Below, piece by piece: positions 1 to 9,571 of a stretch of DNA of 64,000 nt. The DNA lies in contig NZ_CP045422.1 of assembly GCF_014926585.1 (NCBI RefSeq), forward strand, positions 2,634,001-2,698,000, written 5' to 3'. This stretch comes from Devosia beringensis (GTDB lineage: Bacteria; Pseudomonadota; Alphaproteobacteria; Rhizobiales; Devosiaceae). Under the pieces are notes generated by a model. That model saw only the letters and a list, made by a program, of their open reading frames with translations. It was not told the origin of the DNA and did not search any database. The position numbers and the translations under genes were made by a program. The first letter of the stretch is position 1; each line of letters starts with the position of its first letter.

Positions 1-2
1 GC

Positions 3-1307
3 CTGGGCGACATGACCGGCACCGACACCAATATATCGTTCTGTGCGCACACGATTGCGCTGCCCGACATGGACGATCTGGTGGTTCCGGATGCGCAGCA
101 GGATGACCGATTCCGCGACAATCCGCTGGTGACGTCCTGGCCGTTCATCCGCTTTTATGTTGGCGCGCCCATTGTCGTGGCCGGCCAGAAGATCGGTTCG
201 CTCTGTGTGCTGAGTGCTACGCCGCGCGACGGTGTGGAGCCGGCCATGCTGGGGCAATTGAACGATCTGGCGGGCGTGGCCTCGTCGCTGTTTGCCCTCA
301 AGGAAGAAGCCCGGGTACGCGCCCGGACGGCAGCGGCCCTGTTGCGCGAGGAATGGCGGCATGCGCTGACCCTCGAGGCCGGCAAGGTGGGGAGCTGGGT
401 GTGGGACATCCGTAGCGGCGAGATTGCCTGCAACGAAATGTTCCGCCGCATGTATGACCTGCCCGAGACCGGCCCCATCCAGGTCGCGCAGGTGCTCGAC
501 GCCACTCATCCCGGCGACCGGGAAAGGGTGCAGGCAGGCATTGATGCGAGCCTGAATGATGGGGTGGATTACGAGGCTGAGGCCAGAGTGGCCCGCACGG
601 GGCGCTGGCTCACCATGCGTGGTCGCGTCTATCAGCGCGATACCGAAGGCAAGCCGCTGATCATGATGGGTGCCAGCACCGACATTACCGAGAGCAAGCA
701 ATCGGCCGACCAGACCCGGCTCCTGCTGCGCGAGCTCAACCATCGGGTCAAGAATACGCTGGCAATGATCCAGTCGGTGGCGCGGCAGACGGTGCGGCAG
801 AACCCGGATCCGCATGACTTTATCGAGGCATTTTCCGGCCGGTTGCGCACGATCTCGGCAGCCCATGTGCTGCTGGCCGACCGCGATTGGGCCGGGGTGC
901 AGCTGGATGAAGTCATTGCTGCCCAGTTGGGAGAGAATTTCCGCAATGATCGCCAGCGGGCTGAGGTAACCGGTGACGACGTGATGCTGCCTGCCGATCA
1001 CGCGCTGGGTCTGGGATTGATCCTGCACGAGCTGACGACCAATGCGCAGCGTTACGGCGCTTGGTCGAGTACGGGCGGGGTGGTGAGCCTCACCTGGACG
1101 CTCAAGAACGAACCGGCCCGCGGCCTGTCGCTGAAGTGGCGCGAGCGCGGCGGTCCGCTTGTGGCGAGCGAGCAAGAGCACGGCCTGGGGGCCAGGCTGA
1201 TCGAACGCAGCCTGAGCAAGGTGCTCGATAGCGAAGTCAAACTTGAATTCAGGCCGGAAGGCGTTGCCGCCGATGTCTGGTTGCCATTGCCTACTGAGTC
1301 CGCCTGA
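3..1307 (+). CDS. HWE-family sensor histidine kinase (GAF-PAS-HWE), 5' truncated by window edge
   Basis: The reading frame is open to the left edge, and the first residues already lie inside a GAF domain (SFCAHTI, VPDAQQDDRFRDNPLV), so the true start is upstream; the ATG at 12 is internal. Counting from that ATG: GAF remainder about 1-95, PAS about 115-225, then a phosphoacceptor region with His244 in LRELNHRVKNTL. The ATPase domain has an HELTTNA N-box (Asn344), a WRERGGP motif and a GLGARLI G-box. The HRxKN box together with the WxE-GGP motif is diagnostic of HWE kinases, which are common in alphaproteobacteria and often sense light or general stress. No response regulator is visible in the window. 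There is no membrane segment in the part seen, so it is probably cytoplasmic. The GAF ligand is unknown. Confidence 0.93.
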   Translation: MGDMTGTDTNISFCAHTIALPDMDDLVVPDAQQDDRFRDNPLVTSWPFIRFYVGAPIVVAGQKIGSLCVLSATPRDGVEPAMLGQLNDLAGVASSLFALKEEARVRARTAAALLREEWRHALTLEAGKVGSWVWDIRSGEIACNEMFRRMYDLPETGPIQVAQVLDATHPGDRERVQAGIDASLNDGVDYEAEARVARTGRWLTMRGRVYQRDTEGKPLIMMGASTDITESKQSADQTRLLLRELNHRVKNTLAMIQSVARQTVRQNPDPHDFIEAFSGRLRTISAAHVLLADRDWAGVQLDEVIAAQLGENFRNDRQRAEVTGDDVMLPADHALGLGLILHELTTNAQRYGAWSSTGGVVSLTWTLKNEPARGLSLKWRERGGPLVASEQEHGLGARLIERSLSKVLDSEVKLEFRPEGVAADVWLPLPTESA

Positions 1308-1321
1308 AGCGGCGGACTCAG
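1294..1321. terminator. Hairpin between convergent genes
   Basis: A perfect 11-base inverted repeat (CTGAGTCCGCC, loop TGAAGC) overlaps the kinase stop codon and lies between two convergent genes. There is no long T-run, so it is a probable bidirectional terminator or 3'-end stabiliser. Confidence 0.6.
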
Positions 1322-1327
1322 TCCAGT

Positions 1328-1768
1328 TCAGTCTTCCTCGCCGTCATCACCGCTATTGCTGACCAGCAGATAGGCGGCAATGGCCGCGGCGGGCAGGCCC
1401 AAAGTCCGCAGCAGGGGCGAGCGCAACAGCACCGGCAGGGCGGCCAGGGTGGCGGTGGTCAGGAACGCTCCGGCCTCGCTTGAACGGCGCTTCTGCGCGA
1501 GTTCGCGCTTGCGCCGGCCTTCGCCAAGCTTGGCGCCAAGATAGACCGCCAATGCCAGCAACAGAAAGGCGCCGCCAAAGATGAGGGCGGCGTAGAGCGC
1601 GCCCAGTTGCTGGGCGAGCGCGATATACCCAGCGGCAACGAGAAAGCCGGCGCCCAGCAGGCCAAACAGGGCCATGACGGCGTTGACGATCACCGTCCGC
1701 TTGAGGCGATCGGCAAGGTGGTCAACCTCCAGGCCAAGGAGGTTTGCCAGCGGCGAGAGAAAGTTCAT
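1328..1768 (-). CDS. Phage-holin-superfamily-3-like membrane protein
   Basis: A 146-residue protein with two closely spaced hydrophobic segments (about residues 28-55 and 60-80), a basic stretch KLGEGRRKRELAQKRR, a third weaker hydrophobic region (about 105-137) and an acidic tail SGDDGEED. This matches the small membrane proteins annotated as putative holin/Phage_holin_3_6, which are usually chromosomal and found beside DUF883 or YqjD-type genes, as here. The upstream DUF883 stop is 5 bases before this ATG, so the two are probably co-transcribed. The holin label is a domain name; there is no sign of a phage. The role is probably in the stress envelope, but the function is unproven. Confidence 0.75.
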   Translation of the reverse strand: MNFLSPLANLLGLEVDHLADRLKRTVIVNAVMALFGLLGAGFLVAAGYIALAQQLGALYAALIFGGAFLLLALAVYLGAKLGEGRRKRELAQKRRSSEAGAFLTTATLAALPVLLRSPLLRTLGLPAAAIAAYLLVSNSGDDGEED

Positions 1769-1773
1769 GGCGC

Positions 1774-2142
1774 TCAGTGCCGCGACAGCAGGGCCAGAAC
1801 GTAGCCGATGCCGATGGCGGTAGCCACGGCGGTCAGGGGCTTTTCGCGGATGGTATCCTTGAGCTGCTTTTCCATGACGCTGGCCTGATCCTGCACGTCG
1901 TCGATGACATGCTGGCCCTGACGCTGAATATGGCGCAGTTCACTCTTGGCCGTATCGGTGGCTTCCGAGACCTTTTCGCTGCTCAGCTTGGACAGTGTTG
2001 CGGCAATGGCCTTGAGGTCGGCCTGGAGCTGGGAAACCTGCTCTTCGAGCTTTTCCTCGCGCGGGGTCGTGTCGACACGGGCAGCACGGTTGCGGGGAGC
2101 GGGTTTGGTGCGATTGGGTGCAAGGTCAGGGGTGGTGGCCAT
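1774..2142 (-). CDS. DUF883 (ElaB/YqjD-like) membrane-anchored protein
   Basis: About 122 residues. The start is the ATG at 2142, which has an AGGAG six bases upstream; a longer frame would read through that ribosome site. The N-terminus is basic and Pro-rich. A long amphipathic coiled coil (about 30-95: EEKLEEQVSQLQADLKAI and onward) precedes a short C-terminal membrane segment (about 104-120) ending LLSRH. This is the layout of DUF883 proteins. E. coli YqjD and ElaB, of the same family, are stationary-phase inner-membrane proteins that associate with ribosomes. It is the first gene of a likely two-gene unit with the holin-like gene. The function here is inferred from family only. Confidence 0.8.
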   Translation of the reverse strand: MATTPDLAPNRTKPAPRNRAARVDTTPREEKLEEQVSQLQADLKAIAATLSKLSSEKVSEATDTAKSELRHIQRQGQHVIDDVQDQASVMEKQLKDTIREKPLTAVATAIGIGYVLALLSRH

Positions 2143-2214
2143 AAGAAGCTCCTGTTTCAATAAGTCAGTAACGCTGCAAGAACGTAAGCAGTTCCGCGCG
2201 CCGGCAACAGCGCT

Positions 2215-2256
2215 AAAAAATGCACCCCGTGGTCACGCGGAGGCGTGCCGGGGTGC
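2215..2256 (-). terminator. Rho-independent terminator after DUF3309 gene
   Basis: On the minus strand a GC-rich stem (GCACCCC paired with GGGGTGC, inner arms ACGC/GCGT) is followed by six T residues. It sits about 95 bases downstream of the DUF3309 stop. A second GC hairpin (CCCGGCC/GGCCGGG) lies between them at about 2303-2321. Confidence 0.8.
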
Positions 2257-2349
2257 AATAGCGGGCGACAGGGGGGACGACCTCGCCCGTCGAGCGCAAC
2301 AAACCCGGCCATCCGGCCGGGAATGCGCTCGGTTTAGCGTGCTGACGGG

Positions 2350-2508
2350 CTAGATGCTGCCCATCAAGGCAAGAATGATCACGACCACCAGAACGGCACC
2401 GAGGATGCCGGACGGGAAATAGCCGTAGCTGCGGGAGTAACCCCAGGTCGGCAGGGCGCCAATCAGCGCCAGAATGAGGATAATGATGAGAATGGTACCC
2501 AAGCCCAT
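2350..2508 (-). CDS. DUF3309 small hydrophobic protein
   Basis: A 52-residue protein beginning MGLGTILIIILILALIG, with the conserved core ALPTWGYSRSYGYFPSG and a second hydrophobic helix ending LALMGSI. The two helices around a W-G-Y-S-R-S-x-G-Y turn are the DUF3309 signature, a very small inner-membrane family common in alpha- and betaproteobacteria with no assigned function. A GGAG lies 7 bases before the ATG. It is probably a single transcription unit ending at the terminator near 2215-2256, and resembles genes often induced in stationary phase (family-level inference). Confidence 0.85.
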   Translation of the reverse strand: MGLGTILIIILILALIGALPTWGYSRSYGYFPSGILGAVLVVVIILALMGSI

Positions 2509-2549
2509 GGTCGTTCTCCGTTATGCAATGGTGGTGATGAAAATGGCGT

Positions 2550-2714
2550 TCAGAGGATGGCCAGCATCAAGCCGACGACTGCCGCCAGAATGAGAAATGC
2601 CGGCGCCAATGCCTTGAACACGTCGCCATAATGGGTCTGACCATCATAGCCTTCCGTCCACACCATGCCGGTGCGGCTTGCCTGCTCAAGGGCCTTGAAA
2701 TCGATATTGGTCAT
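2550..2714 (-). CDS. Small single-span membrane protein
   Basis: A 54-residue protein, MTNIDFKALEQASRTGMV and onward, with a hydrophilic N-terminal half and one C-terminal membrane helix (about 35-53, ALAPAFLILAAVVGLMLAIL). The start is set by a GGAGG six bases before the ATG at 2714; a longer frame begins in non-coding-looking sequence. I do not recognise the family. Together with DUF883, the holin-like protein and DUF3309 it makes a local group of four short membrane proteins. Confidence 0.65.
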   Translation of the reverse strand: MTNIDFKALEQASRTGMVWTEGYDGQTHYGDVFKALAPAFLILAAVVGLMLAIL

Positions 2715-2839
2715 CACTGCCTCCGCCCTGTGCGGAGACGAAAACAAATGTTCTCGGCCGCCGCGCTGCGCCTTTTGCGCCTGGCCAAGAAACGAGAATG
2801 CATCGCTTTTGGTTCCGCCTGTCCGGCAAAAGCAGATGG

Positions 2840-3724
2840 CTACTGAATACGCAGCACGTCCACCGACTGCTTGGCCTCGTGCGAGCCGTGCGTCTTGAGC
2901 ACGCCGACAATGGGGGAGACATCGGCATAGTCGCGGCCGTGGCCGATGGCTATGTGGTCCGGCCCGGTCAGAATAGCATTGGTGGGATCAAATTCGACCC
3001 AGCCCATGTCCTGGCCGCACCAGGCCCGCACCCAGGCGTGCATGGCGTCGGCGCCTTCGAGGCGCGGCTTGCCCTCCGGCGGATTAGTGCGCAGGAAACC
3101 CGAGACATAGCCGGACGGGATGCCAAGGCCGCGCAGGCCGGCGATCATGATATGGGCGAAGTCCTGGCAGACCCCGCGACGCAGGGCAAAAGCCTCGGCC
3201 GGGGCGGTGCTGACCTTGGTGGCCTTGGTGTCATAGGTGAAATCGCGGTGGACAGCCAGGCAGAGCGTGGTGACCGCGGCGAGCACGGACGGCGCGGCCC
3301 CGATGGCGGCCCGGGCATAGGCGGTGATGGCCGGATCGAGCGCCACGCGCGGGGACGCCGCAAGGAAGTGATGCGGGCTGCCGGCGGCGACGCTCCACAG
3401 ACCACTGATCTCGCGATGCAGGCCCGCAATGGTGGGGGACAGGTCGATGGGCGGCGCCAGTTCCTCGACATGGACGCGGGCGCTCAGCCGGATCAGCAGG
3501 CTGTCATGGGGTTCGACATAGGCGATTTCGGTCGCCAGATTGCCGAAGAAGTCATTGAAGGTGCTGATGCGCTCGGGACGCGGGACAAACGACAGGCTGG
3601 AGGCGACGATGCGCTGTACGCCCGGAATGGTGATGGGGGCAACGCGCACCAGATGCCGACCGCCATGCACCGGGGCGTCATAATCGTAGCTCATCTCGAG
3701 ACGCACATCATACAACATGGCCAT
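2840..3724 (-). CDS. Transglutaminase-like cysteine peptidase-fold protein
   Basis: A 294-residue protein with the 'bacterial transglutaminase-like N-terminal' beta domain (about 1-85) and a transglutaminase core. The catalytic triad is visible: Cys186 in RRGVCQDFAH, His229 in DAMHAWVRAW and Asp246 in WVEFDPTN. There is no signal peptide, so it is cytoplasmic. The ATG overlaps the stop of the upstream ATP-grasp gene by one base (TAATG), indicating translational coupling. Proteins of this group occur in a conserved cluster with alpha-E and circularly permuted ATP-grasp domains and have been predicted to cut or transfer peptide or isopeptide bonds. The substrate is unknown. Confidence 0.9.
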   Translation of the reverse strand: MAMLYDVRLEMSYDYDAPVHGGRHLVRVAPITIPGVQRIVASSLSFVPRPERISTFNDFFGNLATEIAYVEPHDSLLIRLSARVHVEELAPPIDLSPTIAGLHREISGLWSVAAGSPHHFLAASPRVALDPAITAYARAAIGAAPSVLAAVTTLCLAVHRDFTYDTKATKVSTAPAEAFALRRGVCQDFAHIMIAGLRGLGIPSGYVSGFLRTNPPEGKPRLEGADAMHAWVRAWCGQDMGWVEFDPTNAILTGPDHIAIGHGRDYADVSPIVGVLKTHGSHEAKQSVDVLRIQ

Positions 3725-6132
3725 TACACCAGATAGGCCGCGGCGATGAGGCCGGAGAGGGTGACGATATCGCTGGCCAGACTGTCAAGCCGGGCCGGCA
3801 CCATGTCGATGGCATCGGCGGTGCGCAGGCCGGTTTCGATCTCGAGCGCGGCCTTGGCGGCGGGCGAGAGTTGCCCGTCAACGACGCCGCCGGGCAGCAT
3901 CTCGATCTGGGCGCGCAGTTCGGACAGCTGGAAAATGGCCGAGCGCGGATTGAGCGGGTCCAAGATTAGCATGTCGATCACGCTCTGGGCCCCGGCACTG
4001 ACCGAATAGCGGCGGCGATGGCTCATGACGCTGTCGCCGATTTCGAGCAGCATTTCGACCGAGCCGTTCGGTGCGCCCTCGCTGGTCAGCCAGGCGGTGA
4101 TGCGGGCAATCTGGATGGCGCGTTCGAGCCGGCGACCGAGTTCGAGGAAGCGCCAGCCGGCGAAGCGATACATATTCTCATGTACCAGGCCGGAAAAGCC
4201 GGCCAGCTTGCGCAGCAGCACCGTCATGGCGTGTGAAGAGTCATCGCCGGAGCTGACGCGCCGGGCGAAACGCTGGGCGGTCTTCTGCAGATCATTGAGC
4301 GCCAGCCAGCCATCGGGCGAAAAGCGGTCGCGGATCTGGCCGGCGCTGCGCACGGCGCTATTGATCGATGACAACAGGCCCTGCGGCATCGCTTCGCTGG
4401 CGTCGACGTCGACTGTATCGAGGAAATCGGCGCAGTGGGTCAGGATGGGCAGGTCGGCATTGGAGAGTTCGCCGAGGCGGGCGTGATAGGCGCGCAGGAT
4501 GCGCAAGGTCGCCTCGCAGCGTTCGGCGTAGCGACCGAGCCAGATCAGATTGTCGGCGGCGCGGCTGGGCAGGTCGCCCACGGTGCTGCGGACGAGGGTC
4601 TTGCCGCTATTGGGCAGCAGCGACACAGGCTCAACCGGTTGCGAGGACAGCACCCAGACGTCGGCCGCCTGGCCACCGCGCTGCATGGCGATGGCGCTGG
4701 TGTCGAGAGTGGAGCCGACGCGGGCGAAGCCCCCGGGCATGATCGACCAGCCGTCACGGGTACGGGCCGCGTAGACGCGCAGCGTGATCGGCCGCGGCTG
4801 CAGCTTGCCGTCGACATAGACGGGCGCGGTGGAGAGCTGGACCTTTTCCTGGCCGACAAAATTGGCGCCATTGCTGGCAATGGCCGCGATCATGGCGGCC
4901 TTTTCGGCGGGCGAAAAGGTCGAGCCCAGCCGCGTGCCATCCAGATCGTCAAAGGGCAGGGTGGTGGCAAAGGCCGGGCCGATCATCAGCTCGTCGAAAT
5001 TATCGATGACGTGCTGCTGCTCAGCGGGCTGGCCGCACCACCAAGTGGCAATTTCGGGCAGCAAGAGGGGGGCGCCCAGCAGCTTGCGCGCGAGCCGGGG
5101 CATGAAGGCGGCCAACGCCCTGGTTTCGAGCAGGCCGGTACCAAGGGCGTTGATCATGGAGATCGAGCCATGGCGCAGCGCCTCGACCATGCCGGGTGTG
5201 CCGATGCGGCTGTCATAGCGCAGTTCGAGGGGATCGACGAAGGCGGCGTCCATGCGCCGCCAGAGGGCGCTGACCGGCATCAGGCCGGCCACGGTGCGCA
5301 CCATGACCTTGCCGTCCTGCACGAGCAGGTCCTCGCCCTCGAGCAGCATCAGGCCGAGATAGCGGGCGATATAGGCGTGTTCGAAATAGGTTTCGTTGAG
5401 CTGCCCGGGGGTGAGAATGCCAACCCAGCCGCCATCGCGCTTGGCGTCGGCGAAGAGCATGTCGCGGAAATCGCGGAAGAAGCCGGCCAGACGATGCACG
5501 TTCATCTCGGCATAGATGTCGCTGAGGGCGTGGGTGGTGGCGACCCGGTTTTCCAGGGCAAAGCCAGCGCCCGAGGGCGCCTGGGTGCGATCGCCCAGCA
5601 CCCACCAGGCCCCATCGGGGCCGCGGCCGAGCTCGAAGGCGCAGAAGTGCAGATAATGGCCGCTGGTTGGCTTGATCCCGACCAAGGGGCGCAGGAATTC
5701 GTCGTTGCGGGCGATCAGTTCGGGCGGCAGCAGTCCCTGCTGGACGAGCGTGTTGTCGCCATAGACGTCGGCGACCACGGTTTCGAGCAGTTCGACGCGC
5801 TCGATGAGGCCGGTGCTGATGCGGGCCCAGTCGGCCTCGTCGACCAGCAGCGGCACATGGGCAAGCGGCCAGGCGCGCTCATGGCTCTCGGTGCCCTCAT
5901 AGGTGCGGTAGAACACCCCGGCGTCGCGCAGATACTGGTCGGCGCGCTCGAAGCGCGCGCCGAGTTCCCCCGGCCCAAGCTTGTCAAAGGCGGCCATCAG
6001 CGCCGACCAGCCGGGCCGGATCTGGCCGTCGGCATCGATCATCTCGTCGGGGATGCCGGGATGCAGCTGATAGTCGGCAATGATGCTGGGTATGGCCAGC
6101 TCCCCGTCGTGATCTTGGTCGTGCGTGTTCAT
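3724..6132 (-). CDS. Circularly permuted ATP-grasp / alpha-E fusion protein
   Basis: About 802 residues from the ATG at 6132, four bases after the upstream stop; a longer frame from a TTG at 6168 would overlap the upstream gene. The N-terminal ~460 residues match circularly permuted ATP-grasp type 2 (for example the stretch around PLVGIKPTSGHYL, DRTQAPSGAGFALENR and INALGTGLLETRAL). The C-terminal ~310 residues (from about RAADNLIWLGRYAERCEATLR) are an all-helical alpha-E domain. In many genomes these two halves are separate adjacent genes; here they are fused. ATP-grasp enzymes form amide bonds through acyl-phosphates, so a peptide ligase activity paired with the flanking transglutaminase-fold proteins is the standard prediction, not yet demonstrated as far as I know. 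Confidence 0.9.
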   Translation of the reverse strand: MNTHDQDHDGELAIPSIIADYQLHPGIPDEMIDADGQIRPGWSALMAAFDKLGPGELGARFERADQYLRDAGVFYRTYEGTESHERAWPLAHVPLLVDEADWARISTGLIERVELLETVVADVYGDNTLVQQGLLPPELIARNDEFLRPLVGIKPTSGHYLHFCAFELGRGPDGAWWVLGDRTQAPSGAGFALENRVATTHALSDIYAEMNVHRLAGFFRDFRDMLFADAKRDGGWVGILTPGQLNETYFEHAYIARYLGLMLLEGEDLLVQDGKVMVRTVAGLMPVSALWRRMDAAFVDPLELRYDSRIGTPGMVEALRHGSISMINALGTGLLETRALAAFMPRLARKLLGAPLLLPEIATWWCGQPAEQQHVIDNFDELMIGPAFATTLPFDDLDGTRLGSTFSPAEKAAMIAAIASNGANFVGQEKVQLSTAPVYVDGKLQPRPITLRVYAARTRDGWSIMPGGFARVGSTLDTSAIAMQRGGQAADVWVLSSQPVEPVSLLPNSGKTLVRSTVGDLPSRAADNLIWLGRYAERCEATLRILRAYHARLGELSNADLPILTHCADFLDTVDVDASEAMPQGLLSSINSAVRSAGQIRDRFSPDGWLALNDLQKTAQRFARRVSSGDDSSHAMTVLLRKLAGFSGLVHENMYRFAGWRFLELGRRLERAIQIARITAWLTSEGAPNGSVEMLLEIGDSVMSHRRRYSVSAGAQSVIDMLILDPLNPRSAIFQLSELRAQIEMLPGGVVDGQLSPAAKAALEIETGLRTADAIDMVPARLDSLASDIVTLSGLIAAAYLV

Positions 6133-6136
6133 GGGG

Positions 6137-9100
6137 CTACCAGAAGCGCGGCGGCCGGCGCAGGTCAAGCGTCAACGGGAATTCGTCCGCAGGCTTTTCG
6201 AGGCGCAGCTCGAAACCGCCGGCGGTGTAGTTGTGCGGGATGAAGCGGGCGAGGCGGCGTGCCTCGGCCTCGTTGCCATTGACGGGGAAAGTGTCGTAGC
6301 TGCGGCCGCCGGGATGGGCGACGTGATAGACGCAGCCGCCGACGGGGCGCTGGGTCCAGCGATCATAGATGTCGAACACCAGCGGCGTGTTCACCGGCAA
6401 AGCTGGATGCATGCCAGAGGCGGGCTGCCAGGCCTTGTAGCGAACGCCGGCGACGGCGGTGCCGGCCTGATCGGTAGTGCGCAGGGGCACGGGACGCTGG
6501 TTGCAGGTGACGGCGTAGCGCTCGGGATTGATGCCACTCAGCTTGACCTGCAGGCGCTCGACCGAGCTGTCGACGAAGCGGACGGTGCCGCCGATGGCGC
6601 CCTGTTCGCCCATGACGTGCCAGGGTTCGAGGGCCTGGCGCAGTTCGAGGCGGACGCCGTCATATTCGACCTCGCCGCAGAAGGGGAAGCGGAATTCGAG
6701 CTGGGCGGTGAACCAGGCCGGGTCGATGCTGAAGCCATGCCGCTCGAGATCGGCGACCACGTCGAGGAAGTCCGTCCAGACATAGTGTGGCAGCATAAAC
6801 CGGTCATGCAGGGTCGTGCCCCAGCGGGTGAAATTGCCCTCGAGCGGATTGGTCCAGTAGCGGGCGATCAGGGCCCGCACCAGCACCTGCTGGGCCAGCG
6901 CCATCCGCGCATTGGGCGGCATTTCAAAGCCGCGGAACTCGACGAGGCCCAAACGACCGGTGGGGCCATCGGGCGAATAGAGCTTGTCGATACAGATTTC
7001 GGAGCGATGCGTATTGCCGGTGACGTCGACCAGCAGGTTGCGGAACAGGCGATCGACCAGCCAGGGCAGGGGTGCCGGCTGCCCCGATTGCGGATGCGGC
7101 ACCTGAGCCATGGCGATTTCGAGTTCATAGAGGCTGTCGTGGCGGGCCTCGTCGAAGCGCGGCGCCTGGCTGGTCGGGCCGATGAACAGGCCCGAAAACA
7201 GGTAGCTCATGGCCGGGTGGCGCTGCCAGTGCAGCACAAACGACTTGAGCAGATCGGGCCGGCGCAGGAAGGGGCTGTCATCGGGGGTGGCGCCGCCGAC
7301 CACGACGTGGTTGCCGCCACCGGTGCCGGTGTGGCGGCCGTCGATCATGAACTTGTCGGCGCCGAGGCGCGACTGGCGGGCCGCGTCATAGATGGCAGTG
7401 GTCGTGGCGACGCAATCGTCCCAGTTCGACGCCGGATGGATATTGACCTCGATGACGCCCGGATCGGGGGCCACGCGGATGACGTTGAGGCGCGGATCGT
7501 GCGGCGGGGCATAGCCTTCCACGTGAACCGGCTGGCCGACATCGCGGGCGGCGGCCTCAACGGCGGCGATCAGTTCGAGATAGTCCTCGAGGGTTTCGAC
7601 CGGCGGCAGGAAAACACAGAGGCGGTGGTCGCGGATTTCGGCGGTGACGGCTGTGCGCACCTCGCCCTCGATCTCGCTGATCTCCTGCTCGGTGCGATCC
7701 TGCTGCTCGGTCGCGGCGGTGAAGCCGGCGGCAGTCTGGGCGCGCGGATCAGCCTCGAGGCCAGTCTGGCGGCGGGCGAGGATTTCCACTGGATCGGGCA
7801 GAACGCCGCGCGGGGCCCCGGGGTCTTGAGCCACCACATGGGGATAGTCGGTGGGCTTAATGTGCTTGAGCGAGCTCAGCGGCAGGCGATAGCCGGCCGG
7901 GCTGTCGCCGGGGGCCAGAAACAGCTTGCCGCGGCGGGTTTTCCACACCTCGGTCAGCCAGGGGCTGGAGGCGGCAGCGTTCCAGCGCTGCACGGGCAGG
8001 ACAAAGCCGGTGGGGTTGGTGAGGCCGCGCTCGAATACCTTGGCGATGCGCGAGCGCGCCTCGGGGTCGGCCAGCTCGGAATTGGCGGGGTCGACATTGG
8101 CGGGCAGGTTGGCTTCCTTGAGCAGCCATTCGCCGGGATCCTCATAGGCCTCGGCAATGGTCTCGCCGGTGAGGCCCAGATTGCGGGCAAAGCTGTCGAG
8201 GAACTTACGGGCGTCGGCGTGGGTAGCGCTGGTCTTGACGCCTTCGCGGGCGATCAGCTTCTCGTCGGACCAGATCGGCTTGCCGTCGAGGCGCCAATAG
8301 AGCGAGAAGGTCCAGCGCGGCAGGGTCTCGCCGGGATACCACTTGCCCTGGCCGTAATGCAGCATGCCATTGGGGGCAAAGCGGGTGCGCAGGCGGCGGA
8401 TAAGATCGTCGGCCAGAGTGCGCTTGGTGGGGCCGACGGCGCCGGTATTCCATTCGTCGGCTTCGAAGTCGTCGATGGACACAAAGGTCGGCTCGCCGCC
8501 CATGGTCAGGCGGACGTCATTGTCGGCCAGGACAGCATCGACCTGATGGCCCAGGGCATCGAGTTGATCCCAGGCGGCGTCCGAGAAAGGCTTGGTGATG
8601 CGCGGATGTTCGGCGACGCGGTCGACACGCATGGCGAAGTCGAACTCGACCTCGGCATAGGAGGCGGTGCCCGAAATCGGCGCGGCATTGCGATAATGCG
8701 GGGTGGCCGCCAGCGGCACGTGGCTTTCGCCGGTCAGCAGGCCTGAAGTGGGATCAAGGCCGACCCAGCCGGCGCCGGGGAGGTAGACCTCGCACCAGGC
8801 ATGCAGGTCGGTAAAATCATGGTCGGTGCCAGCGGGGCCGTCCAGCGAGACCAAATCGGGCTTGAGCTGGATCAGGTAGCCCGAGACAAAGCGGGCGGCA
8901 AAGCCGAGGTGGCGCAGGGTCTGCACCAGCAGCCAGCTGGAATCGCGGCAGCTGCCCTTGGCATTGCCGAGCGTTTCCTCGGGCGTCCAGACACCGGTCT
9001 CCATGCGCACGACATAGGCCAGCTTCTGCTGGATCATGGCATTGATGGCGGTAACGAAGGTGACGGTATTCTGCGGCGATGTATTGAGACTGTCGAGGAA

Positions 9101-9487
9101 CTGCTGCAGCAGCGGGCCGGCCGGCTCGGGCTGGCGATAGATGGACAGGTCGGGGCGCAGATCCTCGGGATAGTCGAAGGGGAAGGTTTCGGCACTTTCC
9201 TCGACGAAGAAATCGAAGGGGTTGTAGACCGTCATGTCGGCGACCAGGTCGACTTCGATCTTGAGCTCGGTGACGGGCTCGGGGAAGACGATGCGGGTCA
9301 GGAAATTGCCATAGGGGTCCTGCTGCACATTGACGAAATGCAGGCTGGGCGAGACGCGGAGCGAATAGCTCAGAACCTTGGTCTTGGAATGGGGCGCCGG
9401 CTGCAGGCGGATGATCTGGGGCTGCAAATAGACCGGGCGGTCATATTTGTAATGCGTCAGGTGATAGACGGCAGCTTTGATCGACAT
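6137..9487 (-). CDS. Large transglutaminase/DUF2126 protein
   Basis: A 1116-residue protein and first gene of the operon. Residues 1-100 are the transglutaminase N-terminal beta domain. The core carries Cys180 ([11 protein letters not shown]), His229 ([12 protein letters not shown]) and Asp245 (GLDPTSGL). The remaining ~800 residues are DUF2126, with motifs such as [38 protein letters not shown] and [14 protein letters not shown]. The last of these regions resembles glutamine-synthetase/amidoligase-like active-site loops (inference). No signal peptide is present. Only four bases separate it from the ATP-grasp/alpha-E gene. The three genes are the usual conserved cluster of unknown product. 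Confidence 0.9.
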   Translation of the reverse strand: MSIKAAVYHLTHYKYDRPVYLQPQIIRLQPAPHSKTKVLSYSLRVSPSLHFVNVQQDPYGNFLTRIVFPEPVTELKIEVDLVADMTVYNPFDFFVEESAETFPFDYPEDLRPDLSIYRQPEPAGPLLQQFLDSLNTSPQNTVTFVTAINAMIQQKLAYVVRMETGVWTPEETLGNAKGSCRDSSWLLVQTLRHLGFAARFVSGYLIQLKPDLVSLDGPAGTDHDFTDLHAWCEVYLPGAGWVGLDPTSGLLTGESHVPLAATPHYRNAAPISGTASYAEVEFDFAMRVDRVAEHPRITKPFSDAAWDQLDALGHQVDAVLADNDVRLTMGGEPTFVSIDDFEADEWNTGAVGPTKRTLADDLIRRLRTRFAPNGMLHYGQGKWYPGETLPRWTFSLYWRLDGKPIWSDEKLIAREGVKTSATHADARKFLDSFARNLGLTGETIAEAYEDPGEWLLKEANLPANVDPANSELADPEARSRIAKVFERGLTNPTGFVLPVQRWNAAASSPWLTEVWKTRRGKLFLAPGDSPAGYRLPLSSLKHIKPTDYPHVVAQDPGAPRGVLPDPVEILARRQTGLEADPRAQTAAGFTAATEQQDRTEQEISEIEGEVRTAVTAEIRDHRLCVFLPPVETLEDYLELIAAVEAAARDVGQPVHVEGYAPPHDPRLNVIRVAPDPGVIEVNIHPASNWDDCVATTTAIYDAARQSRLGADKFMIDGRHTGTGGGNHVVVGGATPDDSPFLRRPDLLKSFVLHWQRHPAMSYLFSGLFIGPTSQAPRFDEARHDSLYELEIAMAQVPHPQSGQPAPLPWLVDRLFRNLLVDVTGNTHRSEICIDKLYSPDGPTGRLGLVEFRGFEMPPNARMALAQQVLVRALIARYWTNPLEGNFTRWGTTLHDRFMLPHYVWTDFLDVVADLERHGFSIDPAWFTAQLEFRFPFCGEVEYDGVRLELRQALEPWHVMGEQGAIGGTVRFVDSSVERLQVKLSGINPERYAVTCNQRPVPLRTTDQAGTAVAGVRYKAWQPASGMHPALPVNTPLVFDIYDRWTQRPVGGCVYHVAHPGGRSYDTFPVNGNEAEARRLARFIPHNYTAGGFELRLEKPADEFPLTLDLRRPPRFW

Positions 9488-9571
9488 ATATCAGCGTCGC
9501 TCTGTTCGGACCACGTAAGTGGGGCCAGCCTAGCGAGTGTGACGGCGTACCGCCAGCGTGGATGTTGCAGG

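Noticed and set aside
1328-1768. Prophage, suggested by the holin-like protein
   Set aside because: No integrase, capsid, tail or lysin genes nearby; this holin-type domain is widespread in non-phage chromosomal loci beside DUF883 genes.
6125-8746. Very long open frame (about 870 codons) on the plus strand opposite the transglutaminase-DUF2126 gene
   Set aside because: It lies wholly antisense to a well-conserved gene, is Gly/Ala/Asp-rich without any domain, and reflects the high GC at third positions. The same applies to 4435-6243, 31931-33814, 35178-36614 and other long opposite-strand frames.
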